This document shows positions 17,419 through 25,734 of a DNA stretch of 64,000 nt, piece by piece. The translations under genes were made by a program, and so were the position numbers. The notes below the pieces were generated by a model. That model searched no databases, was not told where the DNA came from, and worked only from the letters and a program-made list of their open reading frames with translations. The stretch covers positions 372,001-436,000 of the forward strand of contig NZ_JACHIJ010000005.1 in the NCBI RefSeq assembly GCF_014203115.1, in the 5' to 3' direction. This stretch comes from Afipia massiliensis (GTDB lineage: Bacteria; Pseudomonadota; Alphaproteobacteria; Rhizobiales; Xanthobacteraceae). Positions within the stretch are counted from its first letter, which is position 1, and every line of letters begins with the position of its first letter.

Positions 17419-20400
17419 TTATTCGGCCGCGGTCGCCAGCGGCGGTGCGTGCCGGAGCTGGCCCGGTTGCGCGGGCGCGGGAGCCACGCCCTCGCCCCGC
17501 TCGTCCAGACTCTTCCTGAACCATAACGCATAGAGGCTGGGCAGGAACAGCAAAGTCAGGAATGTTGCAACGAACAATCCGCCCATGATGGTGATCGCCA
17601 TCGGCCCCCAGAAGGCCGACCGGGACAGCGGAATCATGGCCAGAATCGCGGCCAGCGCGGTCAGCACCACCGGCCGGGCCCGGCGCACCGTCGCCTCGAC
17701 GATGGCTTCGCGCCGGGTCAGGCCGTGTTCGACGTCGGTCTCGATCTGATCGACCAGAATCACCGAGTTGCGCATGATCATGCCGGCCAGCGCGATCAGG
17801 CCGAGCAACGCCACGAAACCGAACGGGCTGCCGGCGACGTTAAGCCCGAGCGAGGCGCCAACGATGCCGAGCGGCGCGGTCATGAACACAAGCACCAGCC
17901 GCGAGAAGCTTTGCAACTGGATCATCAGCAGCGTCAGCATGCCGATCACCATCAGCGGAAACAGCTTGTTGATCGACGCATTGCCTTTTTCGGACTCCTC
18001 GATCGCGCCGCCGATCTCGATGCGGTAGGCTGGCTTCAGACTGTCGCGGATGCCCTGCAGCTTTGGCCAGATCGCGCTGGTCACGTCAGGCGCCTGCACG
18101 CCGTCAACGATGTCTGCGCGCACGGTGATCGCCATGTCGCGGTTGCGCCGCCACAGGATCGGCTCTTCGTGGGCATACTCAATCTTCGCGATCTGCGACA
18201 GCGGCACGGCAACGCCACCCCGCGAATAGATCGTCAGATCGCCGACATGGCCGAGATCGAGCCGTTCCGACGGCACGGCGCGAGCAACCACACCGACCTT
18301 CTCGACACCGTCACGCAGCGTCGTCACCTGCACGCCGGAAATCAGCATCGCCAGCGACTGCGAAATGTCCTGCGGCGTCAGGCCGAGCGCGCGGGCGCGG
18401 TCCTGATCGACAGCCAGCTTGAGGTACGGAGTCTGTTCGTTCCAGTCGAGATGCGGATCGACCACCTTGTCGTTGCCGCGCATGACCTCGCGTACCTGAT
18501 AGGCGATGTCACGCACAGTCTTGGTGTCCGGGCCGACGACGCGGAACTGAACCGGGAAGCCGACCGGAGGGCCGAAGTTGAAGCGGTCGACGCGCACGCG
18601 CGCTTCAGACAGCGCGCCGTTGGCAACCTCCTTCTCAAGACGTGCCTTGATACGTTCGCGCGCCGCGACATCCTTCGAAACGATCACCGTTTCCGAAAAC
18701 GCCTCGTTCGGCAGTTGCGGGTTGAGGCCGAGCCAGAAGCGCGGCGAGCCCTGGCCGACATAGGTCGTGTAGGTGACGATATCCTTGTCGTCCTTGAGCA
18801 GCGCTTCCGCCTTCTTGACGCTTTCCTTGGTGACGTTGAACGCGGTGCCTTCAGGCAAACGCAATTGCAGGAACAGTTCCGGACGCTCCGACAGCGGGAA
18901 GAATTGCTGCTGTACATAACCGAAGCCGACGATGGACAGCACGAACACGCCGATGGTCGCCAGCACCACGGTGCCGCGGCGGCGGACACACCATTCGATC
19001 ACCCGGCGCAGGCCGCGATACATCCGTGTCTCGTAGATCGCGTGCGGATCGTGGTTATGCTTGCCGTGGTTGAAATTCGGCAGCAGCTTGACGCCGATAT
19101 AGGGCGTGAAAATCACCGCGACGAACCACAATGCCACCAGCGCAATCGCCACCACCCAGAAGATGCCGCCGGCATATTCGCCGACGGACGAATTGGCAAA
19201 GCCGATGGGGAGGAAGCCAACGGCCGTGACCAGCGTCCCCGTGAGCATCGGGAACGCGGTGGATTCCCAGGCAAAGGATGCCGCCTTCACGCGATCCCAG
19301 CCCTGCTCCATTTTCACCACCATCATCTCGACTGCGATGATGGCGTCATCGACCAGAAGACCGAGCGCGATGATCAACGCGCCGAGGGTGATGCGATGCA
19401 AGTCCATGCCCATCGCGTTCATCACGATGAAGACGATGGCCAGCACCAGCGGCACGGACAATGCCACCACGATGCCGGTGCGCCAGCCGAGCGCGAGGAA
19501 GCTGACGAACAGCACGATCGCCAGCGCTTCGACGAAGGAATGCACGAACTCGCTGACTGCGTGTTCAACCACCTTCGGCTGGTCGGCGATCTGCTCGATC
19601 TCGATGCCCTGCGGCACCGCGGCCATGAATTCGGCAGTCGCCTTCTTGATTGTCTCGCCGAGGTCGAGAATGTTGGCGCCCTTCGCCATCACCACGCCGA
19701 CGCCGAGCGCGGGCTTGCCTTCCTGGCGTACCTGATAGCTCGGCGGATCGACGAAACCGTGCGTGACCATGGCGATGTCGCCCAGACGAAACACGCGGCC
19801 GTTGCCTTCGACCGGAGTTTCGGCCACTGCCTTGACGCTGTCGTAGGCGCCGGTGACGCGTAGCGGCACGCGCTGCGACGAGGTCTCGACCGTGCCGGCG
19901 GGAACCACCGCGTTCTGCTTGGCGAGCGAATCGAACAGCGCCTGCGTGGTGATGCCCAGCGTCGCCAGCTTGGCGTGCGAAAATTCGACGAACACGCGTT
20001 CATCCTGCGTGCCGTAAAGATTGACCTTGGTGACATTCTCCGTCTTGAGAAGGCGCTGGCGCAGGCCCTCGGCCACTTTCTTGAGCTGCGCATAGTCCGC
20101 GCCCTCACCCGTCAGCATGTAGAGAACTGAATCGACGTCGCCGTATTCGTCGTTGATGTTCGGACCGATCAGGTTCGGCGGAAGATCGTTCTTGATGTCG
20201 CCGAGTTTCTTGCGCAGCTGATAGAACAGCTGCGGCACATCCTTCGCGGGCGTGTTGTCCTTGAAGGTCAGCGTCATCGCTGTAAAAGACGGCTTGGTGT
20301 AGGTCTGCACCTTGTCGAAGTACGGCAGTTCCTGGAGCTTCTTCTCGATCGGATCGGCGACCTGCTCCTGCATTTCCTTCGCCGTGGCGCCGGGCCACAT

Positions 20401-20556
20401 CGCGTTGATAATGACAACCTTGATGGTGAACGACGGATCTTCCGCGCGGCCCAGCCGCTCATACGAGAAGAAGCCCGCGATGCCGAGCATCACGATGAAG
20501 AACAGAACCAGCGTCGGGTGCGCCACGGCCCAGGCGGAGAGATTGAATCGCTTCAT
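17419..20556 (-). CDS. RND efflux pump inner-membrane transporter
   Basis: A 1045-residue resistance-nodulation-division transporter that exports toxic small molecules from the periplasm or membrane by proton antiport. It has the expected 12 membrane helices: one at residues about 12-30, a block near 335-540, one at about 530-550 and a C-terminal block near 865-1010. The TM4 aspartate pair is in LGLLVDDAIIAVEMM. The FSYERLGRAEDPSF start and the length fit the subgroup that works with a lipoprotein adaptor. No outer-membrane channel gene lies in the operon, so a shared TolC is presumably used. GAGGG precedes the ATG; the adaptor stop is 17 bases upstream. Confidence 0.96.
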   Translation of the reverse strand: MKRFNLSAWAVAHPTLVLFFIVMLGIAGFFSYERLGRAEDPSFTIKVVIINAMWPGATAKEMQEQVADPIEKKLQELPYFDKVQTYTKPSFTAMTLTFKDNTPAKDVPQLFYQLRKKLGDIKNDLPPNLIGPNINDEYGDVDSVLYMLTGEGADYAQLKKVAEGLRQRLLKTENVTKVNLYGTQDERVFVEFSHAKLATLGITTQALFDSLAKQNAVVPAGTVETSSQRVPLRVTGAYDSVKAVAETPVEGNGRVFRLGDIAMVTHGFVDPPSYQVRQEGKPALGVGVVMAKGANILDLGETIKKATAEFMAAVPQGIEIEQIADQPKVVEHAVSEFVHSFVEALAIVLFVSFLALGWRTGIVVALSVPLVLAIVFIVMNAMGMDLHRITLGALIIALGLLVDDAIIAVEMMVVKMEQGWDRVKAASFAWESTAFPMLTGTLVTAVGFLPIGFANSSVGEYAGGIFWVVAIALVALWFVAVIFTPYIGVKLLPNFNHGKHNHDPHAIYETRMYRGLRRVIEWCVRRRGTVVLATIGVFVLSIVGFGYVQQQFFPLSERPELFLQLRLPEGTAFNVTKESVKKAEALLKDDKDIVTYTTYVGQGSPRFWLGLNPQLPNEAFSETVIVSKDVAARERIKARLEKEVANGALSEARVRVDRFNFGPPVGFPVQFRVVGPDTKTVRDIAYQVREVMRGNDKVVDPHLDWNEQTPYLKLAVDQDRARALGLTPQDISQSLAMLISGVQVTTLRDGVEKVGVVARAVPSERLDLGHVGDLTIYSRGGVAVPLSQIAKIEYAHEEPILWRRNRDMAITVRADIVDGVQAPDVTSAIWPKLQGIRDSLKPAYRIEIGGAIEESEKGNASINKLFPLMVIGMLTLLMIQLQSFSRLVLVFMTAPLGIVGASLGLNVAGSPFGFVALLGLIALAGMIMRNSVILVDQIETDVEHGLTRREAIVEATVRRARPVVLTALAAILAMIPLSRSAFWGPMAITIMGGLFVATFLTLLFLPSLYALWFRKSLDERGEGVAPAPAQPGQLRHAPPLATAAE

Positions 20557-20573
20557 CGGACCCTCGTAAGGTT

Positions 20574-21683
20574 TTAGAACGACAGCGACGAGACGACACG
20601 GACCTTCTGGGCCGGATCGAGCTTCTGCACACCGAGCACCACAACGCTGGCGCCTTCCTCGACGCCACTGGTGATGATGACGTCCTTGGTCTCATAGGCT
20701 TTCACCGCGACAGGCTTCAGCGACACTTCGCCGGTCTTGGCGTCGGCGACATAGAGCGCGGGGCCGTTGCCTTGGCTGAACAGCGCCGATAGCGGCAACC
20801 GCGCTACCTGCTCGGTGGCGGGATCGGCCAGCGTCAGCGTAGCTGTCATGCCGAGCGACACTGCGTCGTCGGCGCCGGGCAACGAGAACTTCGCCAGATA
20901 GGTGCGGGTCGCGGGATCGGCAGTGGGCGCGATCTCGCGCAACTTCGCGGCATACTTCTTGTTCGGCTCCGACCACAGCGTGACGCTGGCCTGACCGCTC
21001 TTGGCGAAAGCGACCAGCGTTTCGGGGACTGCAACCACGGCTTCCTTCTCGGCGGAGCGCGCCACGCGGATCGCGGTTTGCCCCGACGCCACCACCTGTC
21101 CCGGCTCGATCAGCGTCGCTGTAACAACGCCGCGCGTATCGGCGACAATCTGGGCGTAGGACAGGCTGTTCTTGGTGAGTTCGACCGAGCGCTCGGCGCG
21201 GTTGAGACGCGCGCGCGCCTCGTCACCCGCCGCCTTGACCTGATCGAGTTGCGCCTCGGTGGACCAGCCTTTTGCGCGCAACTCCTTGGCGCGGCCTTCG
21301 GCGGCGCTCGCCTGCGCCAGCACGCCGGTCGCGGCGCGGAATTCGGCTTCGGCCTGCTCGGCCTGCAGCTTGAGATCGACCTCGTCGAGCGTCGCGAGCG
21401 GCTGCCCGACATCGACGATCTGTCCGACTTCGACCAGACGCTTGGCAACCTTGCCGGGGACGCGGAAACCCATGTCGGTTTCGATGCGGGGGCGGATGGT
21501 GCCGACGAAACTGCGCTCCGGCGACTGCGACTGATAATGGACCGTGGCGACCAGGACCGGACGGCCTTTCTCGCCCTCCTGCGCCTGCTCCTTGCTGCAG
21601 GCGCCGAGCGCCAGCGCGGAAACCATCAACGAAACGACAGCCAAGCCATTGTTTCGGCTTGAGGATTTAGAGATGCGCGGCAT
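20574..21683 (-). CDS. RND efflux periplasmic adaptor lipoprotein (HlyD/MFP)
   Basis: A 369-residue membrane fusion protein that bridges the RND pump and an outer-membrane channel. The N-terminus is a lipoprotein signal with the lipobox LGAC (Cys about 29), so the mature protein is anchored to the inner membrane. The barrel-sandwich half-motif GFRVPGKVAKRLVEVGQIVDVGQPLATLD (about 72-100) is followed by a helical hairpin and the second lipoyl half near GVVTATLIEPGQVV. First gene of the operon adaptor, pump, TetR, flavin reductase. Its ribosome-binding site lies in one arm of a leader hairpin (21686-21716). Confidence 0.95.
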   Translation of the reverse strand: MPRISKSSSRNNGLAVVSLMVSALALGACSKEQAQEGEKGRPVLVATVHYQSQSPERSFVGTIRPRIETDMGFRVPGKVAKRLVEVGQIVDVGQPLATLDEVDLKLQAEQAEAEFRAATGVLAQASAAEGRAKELRAKGWSTEAQLDQVKAAGDEARARLNRAERSVELTKNSLSYAQIVADTRGVVTATLIEPGQVVASGQTAIRVARSAEKEAVVAVPETLVAFAKSGQASVTLWSEPNKKYAAKLREIAPTADPATRTYLAKFSLPGADDAVSLGMTATLTLADPATEQVARLPLSALFSQGNGPALYVADAKTGEVSLKPVAVKAYETKDVIITSGVEEGASVVVLGVQKLDPAQKVRVVSSLSF

Positions 21684-21685
21684 CG

Positions 21686-21716
21686 GAAGCTCCCTTGGGA
21701 TGTTCCCGGGAGCTTC
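21686..21716 (-). promoter_or_regulatory. Leader hairpin covering the adaptor ribosome-binding site
   Basis: GAAGCTCCC (21686-21694 on the plus strand) and GGGAGCTTC (21708-21716) are perfect inverted arms with a 13-base loop. On the transcribed minus strand the 3' arm contains AAGGGAGC, the only good ribosome-binding sequence, ending 5 bases before the ATG. If it folds, it would hide that site. It has no T-run, so it is not a terminator. Confidence 0.55.
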
Positions 21717-21724
21717 TTACAACG

Positions 21725-21748
21725 ATTGACGATTGTCAATATTCGTCA
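21725..21748. promoter_or_regulatory. Candidate TetR operator of the efflux operon
   Basis: ATTGAC-GATT-GTCAAT at 21725-21740 is a perfect inverted repeat. An overlapping pair TGACGA (21727-21732) and TCGTCA (21743-21748) is inverted with a 10-base spacer. Both lie 42 to 65 bases upstream of the adaptor ATG, the expected place for a repressor site. Confidence 0.55.
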
Positions 21749-21820
21749 GTAGTCAGAATGACGCAGCGCAAACCTTTGGTCTGAAACGCGTTTCGGCATC
21801 CGACGCCTTCGGGCTCCTTT

Positions 21821-22348
21821 TTAAGCCTTCTCCGCCGGGTCGCGGTGAATCGGATCGACCCACAGCACCGTCTCCGGCTTTTCGACCGGCTCGATGTCGA
21901 GATTGATCGCAACCGCCTCGCCGTCGCTGCGCACAAGCACGCATTCCAGCACTTCGTCCGGGCTGGCGTTGATTTCCTGATGCGGCACGTAAGGCGGCAC
22001 AAAGATGAAATCCCCCGGCCCCGCTTCGGCGGTGAACTGAAGATGCTCACCCCAGCGCATCCGCGCCTTGCCCTTCACGACATAGATAATGCTTTCCAGA
22101 TGGCCGTGATGATGCGCGCCGGTCTTCGCATCCGGTCTGATGGTCACCGTTCCCGCCCAAAGCTTCTGCGCGCCGACGCGCGCGAAGTTGATTGCAGCCT
22201 TGCGGTCCATGCCGGCAGTGGACGGCACATTCGGGTCGAGTTGATTGCCGGGAATGACCCGCACGCCGTCATGCTTCCAGCGCTCGTCGTCGTGCGCATG
22301 GGAATGATCGTGCGGGTGATCGTGGGAATGATGATGATCGTGCGACAT
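21821..22348 (-). CDS. Cupin protein with a histidine-rich N-terminal tail
   Basis: A 175-residue protein with one cupin barrel (about 60-145): HHHGHLESIIYVVKGKARMRWG is motif 1 and PGDFIFVPPYVPHQEIN motif 2, giving the His/Glu ligands for a metal. The first 26 residues hold eleven histidines in a His/Asp pattern, a metal-binding tail not needed for the cupin fold. The enzyme activity is unknown; dioxygenase, isomerase or binding roles all occur among cupins. It is separated from the acyl-CoA dehydrogenase upstream by a palindromic repeat, and from the efflux operon by 70 bases downstream of its stop. Confidence 0.9.
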   Translation of the reverse strand: MSHDHHHSHDHPHDHSHAHDDERWKHDGVRVIPGNQLDPNVPSTAGMDRKAAINFARVGAQKLWAGTVTIRPDAKTGAHHHGHLESIIYVVKGKARMRWGEHLQFTAEAGPGDFIFVPPYVPHQEINASPDEVLECVLVRSDGEAVAINLDIEPVEKPETVLWVDPIHRDPAEKA

Positions 22349-22405
22349 TGGCAGCTCTCTATTCTTGTTCTTAAAACGTCAGAGGGATTTCATCCCAGCG
22401 TTACT

Positions 22406-22489
22406 GTCATGGCCGGGCTTCCCGGCCATCCACGCACTTGTAACACAAAGGATGGAAAACGTGGATGCCCGGGAAATCCCGGGCATGAC
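22406..22489. repeat. Intergenic palindromic repeat, copy 2
   Basis: An 84-base copy of the element at 5256-5340: it begins GTCATGGCCGGGC and ends CCCGGGCATGAC, with a shorter first hairpin (GGCCGGGCTTCCCGGCC) and a different central part. It abuts the stop codon of the acyl-CoA dehydrogenase at 22491, so it may act as that gene's transcript end. Confidence 0.88.
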
Positions 22490-22490
22490 G

Positions 22491-23657
22491 TTAGTATGAC
22501 TTCGGCAGTCCCAGAACCTTCTCGCCGATGAAACTCAGAATAAGTTGCGGGCTGATCGGTGCGATGCGGGGAATCATCACTTCGCGAAGATAGCGCTCGA
22601 CGTGATATTCCTTGGCGTAGCCGAAACCGCCGTGGGTCATCACCGCCTGCTGGCAGGCGTCAAACCCCGCCTCGCCCGCGAGGTATTTTGCGGCGTTCGC
22701 GGCAGGTCCGCACGGCAATCCCTGATCGTACTGCCAGGCCGCCGACATCGTCATCAGCCATGCCGCCTCGAGATCGATCCAGTTTTTCGCCAGCGGATGC
22801 TGGATCGCCTGGTTCTGTCCGATCGGCCGGTTGAACACGATGCGCTGCTTCGCGTAAGCAGCCGCGCGTTCGAGTGCGAGTTTGCCGAGGCCGACAGCCT
22901 CTGCCGCGATCAGGACGCGCTCCGGATTCATGCCATGCAGGATGTATTCGAACCCGCGGCCTTCCTCGCCGATGCGATCCTCAACCGGAATCTCAAAGTC
23001 CGTGATGAAGAGTTCGTTGGAGTCGATGGCCTTGCGGCCCATCTTCTCGATCTCATGCACCGCGATCTTTTCGCGGTTGAAATCCGCGTAAAACAGACTG
23101 AGACCGTGGGTCGGATTCTTGACCTCTTCCAGCGGCGTGGTGCGCGCAAGCAGAAGTATCTTGTGCGCGACCTGCGCGGTGGAGATCCAGACCTTCTGGC
23201 CGTTAACGACATACCTGTCACCCTTGCGCACCGCGCGGGTTTTCAGCTGCGTGGTATTGAGACCGGTGTTCGGCTCGGTCACGCCGAAGCACGCCTTCTC
23301 GCGGCCCTCGACGATGCCGGGCAGCATGCGCGCGCGCTGCGCGTCGTCGCCGAACACCACCACTGGATTGAGCCCGAACACATTCATGTGGATCGCGGAC
23401 GCCCCCGACATGCCCGCGCCCGACTCCGAGATCGCGCGCATCATGATCGCGGCTTCCATGATGCCTAGGCCCGCGCCGCCATACTCCTCTGGGATACAGA
23501 TGCCGAGCCAGCCCGCCTGCGCCATGGCATCGTAGAACTCGTGCGGAAAGCCGCCGGCGCGGTCCTTCTCCAGCCAGTACGCGTCATCGAAACGGGCGCA
23601 GATTTTCAGAATCGCATCGCGAATGGATTCTTGTTGCTGGTTCAGTGCGAAGTCCAT
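22491..23657 (-). CDS. Acyl-CoA dehydrogenase
   Basis: A 388-residue FAD-dependent acyl-CoA dehydrogenase of normal family length. Domains in order: N-terminal helical (1-115), middle beta (CFGVTEPNTGLNTTQLKTRA, the FAD/substrate motif, about 125-145), C-terminal helical with MTHGGFGYAKEYHVERYLREV near 345-365. The general base is expected in the C-terminal domain but I cannot place it with certainty. GGGATC precedes the ATG. It stands alone, divergent from the SnoaL-like gene, and its substrate (short, branched or aromatic acyl-CoA) is not evident. Confidence 0.94.
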   Translation of the reverse strand: MDFALNQQQESIRDAILKICARFDDAYWLEKDRAGGFPHEFYDAMAQAGWLGICIPEEYGGAGLGIMEAAIMMRAISESGAGMSGASAIHMNVFGLNPVVVFGDDAQRARMLPGIVEGREKACFGVTEPNTGLNTTQLKTRAVRKGDRYVVNGQKVWISTAQVAHKILLLARTTPLEEVKNPTHGLSLFYADFNREKIAVHEIEKMGRKAIDSNELFITDFEIPVEDRIGEEGRGFEYILHGMNPERVLIAAEAVGLGKLALERAAAYAKQRIVFNRPIGQNQAIQHPLAKNWIDLEAAWLMTMSAAWQYDQGLPCGPAANAAKYLAGEAGFDACQQAVMTHGGFGYAKEYHVERYLREVMIPRIAPISPQLILSFIGEKVLGLPKSY

Positions 23658-23865
23658 CGAGATCGATCCCTAATGACATGACGGGACCGAGACATACGTG
23701 ACCACAACGGATTGAGCAAAAGGCAAAAAGAGTGAATCTTCCGCCATTTTGCAGCGCAGCGCATACCTGCGTGTTATGCAGGGCAGAACGTCGCGCATTT
23801 CGTCTTGCCGGCCACAGGCCCGGGGATATTGTTCGCAACAGCGCGCAACTGCATCGGAGCCGGAT

Positions 23866-24228
23866 ATGGACCAGAAAGTGACCGATCACGACATCCTCGC
23901 CGGCCTCAACCGCGACTATATCGACTCCGTGCAGAACAGCGATGTCAGCCGCTTCGATGAAATTCTCGCGCCAGATTTCTACTGCTCGAATCCCGACCGA
24001 TCGCTGGTCGATCGCGCCGGATTTCTGAAGCAGACCGCCAATCCGGTCGCGATCAGGAATCTCAAGGCGGAAGACGTGCTGATCCGCATCATCGGCGACG
24101 TCGCCATCATCCACGCACGCACCAGCTACCTGATGCCGGACGGCAGCGCGGGCGGCGGGCGCTACACCGACGTCTGGGCCAAGATCAACGGCCAGTGGCT
24201 GGCGGTGTCAGCGCACGTGACGCGCTGA
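23866..24228 (+). CDS. SnoaL/NTF2-like protein (DUF4440 type)
   Basis: A 120-residue protein with the alpha-plus-beta cone fold of NTF2-like proteins: a helix at the start (HDILAGLNRDYIDSVQNSDVSRFDEILAPDF), then strands ending YTDVWAKINGQWLAVSAHVTR. Such proteins act as isomerases, hydrolases or ligand binders, so no reaction can be assigned. The ATG at 23866 fits the family start; an earlier frame adds 39 Arg/Cys-rich residues that look non-coding. It is divergent from the acyl-CoA dehydrogenase and convergent with the oxidoreductase 15 bases downstream. Confidence 0.85.
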   Translation: MDQKVTDHDILAGLNRDYIDSVQNSDVSRFDEILAPDFYCSNPDRSLVDRAGFLKQTANPVAIRNLKAEDVLIRIIGDVAIIHARTSYLMPDGSAGGGRYTDVWAKINGQWLAVSAHVTR

Positions 24229-24243
24229 GCAGCAACGCCTCGC

Positions 24244-25548
24244 CTAGCGCGAGAACTTCGCTTCCATCGCGCGGCGGAACGCGACCGCATCGTCCGTCGT
24301 GTCGATTTCCACGTCCGCCCATCGGACCACCGCGCCATGTGCGACGTCATTCGTCAGCTTGACGCGATGCGCGAGGCCGATCGGCAGCGCACCGGTCTTG
24401 AGGCTCTCGGTCGCCGGCATCAGCTTGCCCCACACCGTGTAGCCGCCCTCGCCGTCGAGCATTTCGCCCGCACACAGATTTTTCTTGGCGACGGCCGCGA
24501 CGTCGCCGCGGAAACCTTGCGGCTGGCCGGTCGGCTCATTGCGCAGCGCCGCTGAGAGCACGGAGATATTCAGTTCGAGCCCGATCAGGTGATACGGCTT
24601 GTACATCGCTGCAAAACGCCCCGAGGAATCCGTCTTCAATCCGTATTGGCGGAAACAATCGGCCGCGTAATCGTTCGGTGCTTCCAACACGACGTAGACG
24701 CCCCAGCGCAGATCGCGGAACACCGGACGGCCATCGCGCTCCAGCGACGACACGACTTCGACCACGCCGGATTTCTCCAGCACGCCGCCTTTGTCCCGCG
24801 GACGCATCACATGCGGCAGATCGTCGACGCCGCAGGGTGGAAACAACAGGCCGGTGGATGGCACATCGAGACCGGTAGCGTTGGCGATGGCAGCCATCTC
24901 GATAGCGGACTTGGTGCCATCCAGAAACGAATTGAACATCTGTGGATTCATGCCAGCGGACTGCGCCTCGGCGGCAGTCAGACCGTAATGCCCCCACACT
25001 CCGGCAGGCGTCACATCATGATAGATCGGCAGATACTTGGTGCCCTTGCCTGCAGCGACGACCTTGAAGCCAGTGGCGCGCGCCCAGTCGACCATCTCGG
25101 CGGTTAGCGCAGGCTGATCGCCATAGGCCAGCGAATAAACTACGCCTGCCTTGCGCGCTTCATCGGCCAGCAGTGGTCCGGCCAGCACGTCGGCTTCGAC
25201 ATTGACCATCACAATATGCTTGCCCGCAGCTATGGCGGCACGCGCATGGCGAATGCCGACGGCGGGATTGCCGGTGGCTTCGACAATCACCTCGACGTTG
25301 CCGCCGGTCGCCGCGGCGCCATCCTTGGTGAAGGTGGTGGCGGCGATCCGCGCACCGTCCCAGCCCACTGTCCGGCAAGCCTCGCGCGCACGATCCGGGT
25401 CAAGATCTACGATCACTGGCACTTCAAGGCCCGGCGTATGCGGCACCTGAGAGAGAAACATCGAGCCGAATTTGCCGGCGCCGATCAGGGCCACGCGGAC
25501 GGGCTTTCCCGCCACGCGGCGCTTTTCAAGGAGGTGATGCAGGTTCAT
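24244..25548 (-). CDS. NAD(P)-dependent oxidoreductase, homoserine dehydrogenase-like, with SAF-like end
   Basis: A 434-residue protein. The N-terminal Rossmann domain (about 17-150) has VRVALIGAGKFGSMF as the dinucleotide-binding loop and VEVIVEATGNPAVG. The middle part (about 150-330) resembles the catalytic domain of homoserine-dehydrogenase-like proteins. The C-terminus (about 350-415, with KKNLCAGEMLDGEGGYTVWGKL) resembles a SAF domain. Similar proteins are often labelled homoserine dehydrogenase but this one should not be assumed to act on homoserine; some relatives act in sugar-acid breakdown. It follows the PhyH gene in the same direction with a repeat in between, and a GntR regulator lies beyond. 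Confidence 0.82.
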   Translation of the reverse strand: MNLHHLLEKRRVAGKPVRVALIGAGKFGSMFLSQVPHTPGLEVPVIVDLDPDRAREACRTVGWDGARIAATTFTKDGAAATGGNVEVIVEATGNPAVGIRHARAAIAAGKHIVMVNVEADVLAGPLLADEARKAGVVYSLAYGDQPALTAEMVDWARATGFKVVAAGKGTKYLPIYHDVTPAGVWGHYGLTAAEAQSAGMNPQMFNSFLDGTKSAIEMAAIANATGLDVPSTGLLFPPCGVDDLPHVMRPRDKGGVLEKSGVVEVVSSLERDGRPVFRDLRWGVYVVLEAPNDYAADCFRQYGLKTDSSGRFAAMYKPYHLIGLELNISVLSAALRNEPTGQPQGFRGDVAAVAKKNLCAGEMLDGEGGYTVWGKLMPATESLKTGALPIGLAHRVKLTNDVAHGAVVRWADVEIDTTDDAVAFRRAMEAKFSR

Positions 25549-25601
25549 TTGGAATTCGATCCAGCGGTTTGTCGACGAATGGTTATCGCCAAATTATCCC
25601 C

Positions 25602-25723
25602 GTCATGGCCGGGCTTAGCCGTTCGAAGAACGGCGTCGCTTCCGCTCGCCTATGCCCGGCCATCTACGTCTTGTTGTTTTCTGTTTTAAAGACGTGGATG
25701 CCCGGCACAAGGCCGGGCATGAC
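25602..25723. repeat. Intergenic palindromic repeat, copy 3 (long form)
   Basis: A 122-base relative of the elements at 5256 and 22406, starting GTCATGGCCGGGC and ending GGCCGGGCATGAC. It carries an extra stretch after CTTAGCCGTTCG, including the small hairpin GCCGTTCGAAGAACGGC, before returning to the shared GCCCGGCCAT. It lies between the PhyH and oxidoreductase genes, 11 bases past the PhyH stop. Confidence 0.87.
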
Positions 25724-25734
25724 GAAGTGCTCGT

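Noticed and set aside
17725-19863. 712-codon open frame on the plus strand opposite the RND pump
   Set aside because: It is exactly antisense to a clear RND gene, is rich in His, Arg and Asp in a pattern made by reading GC-rich codons backwards, and has no recognisable domain or ribosome-binding site.
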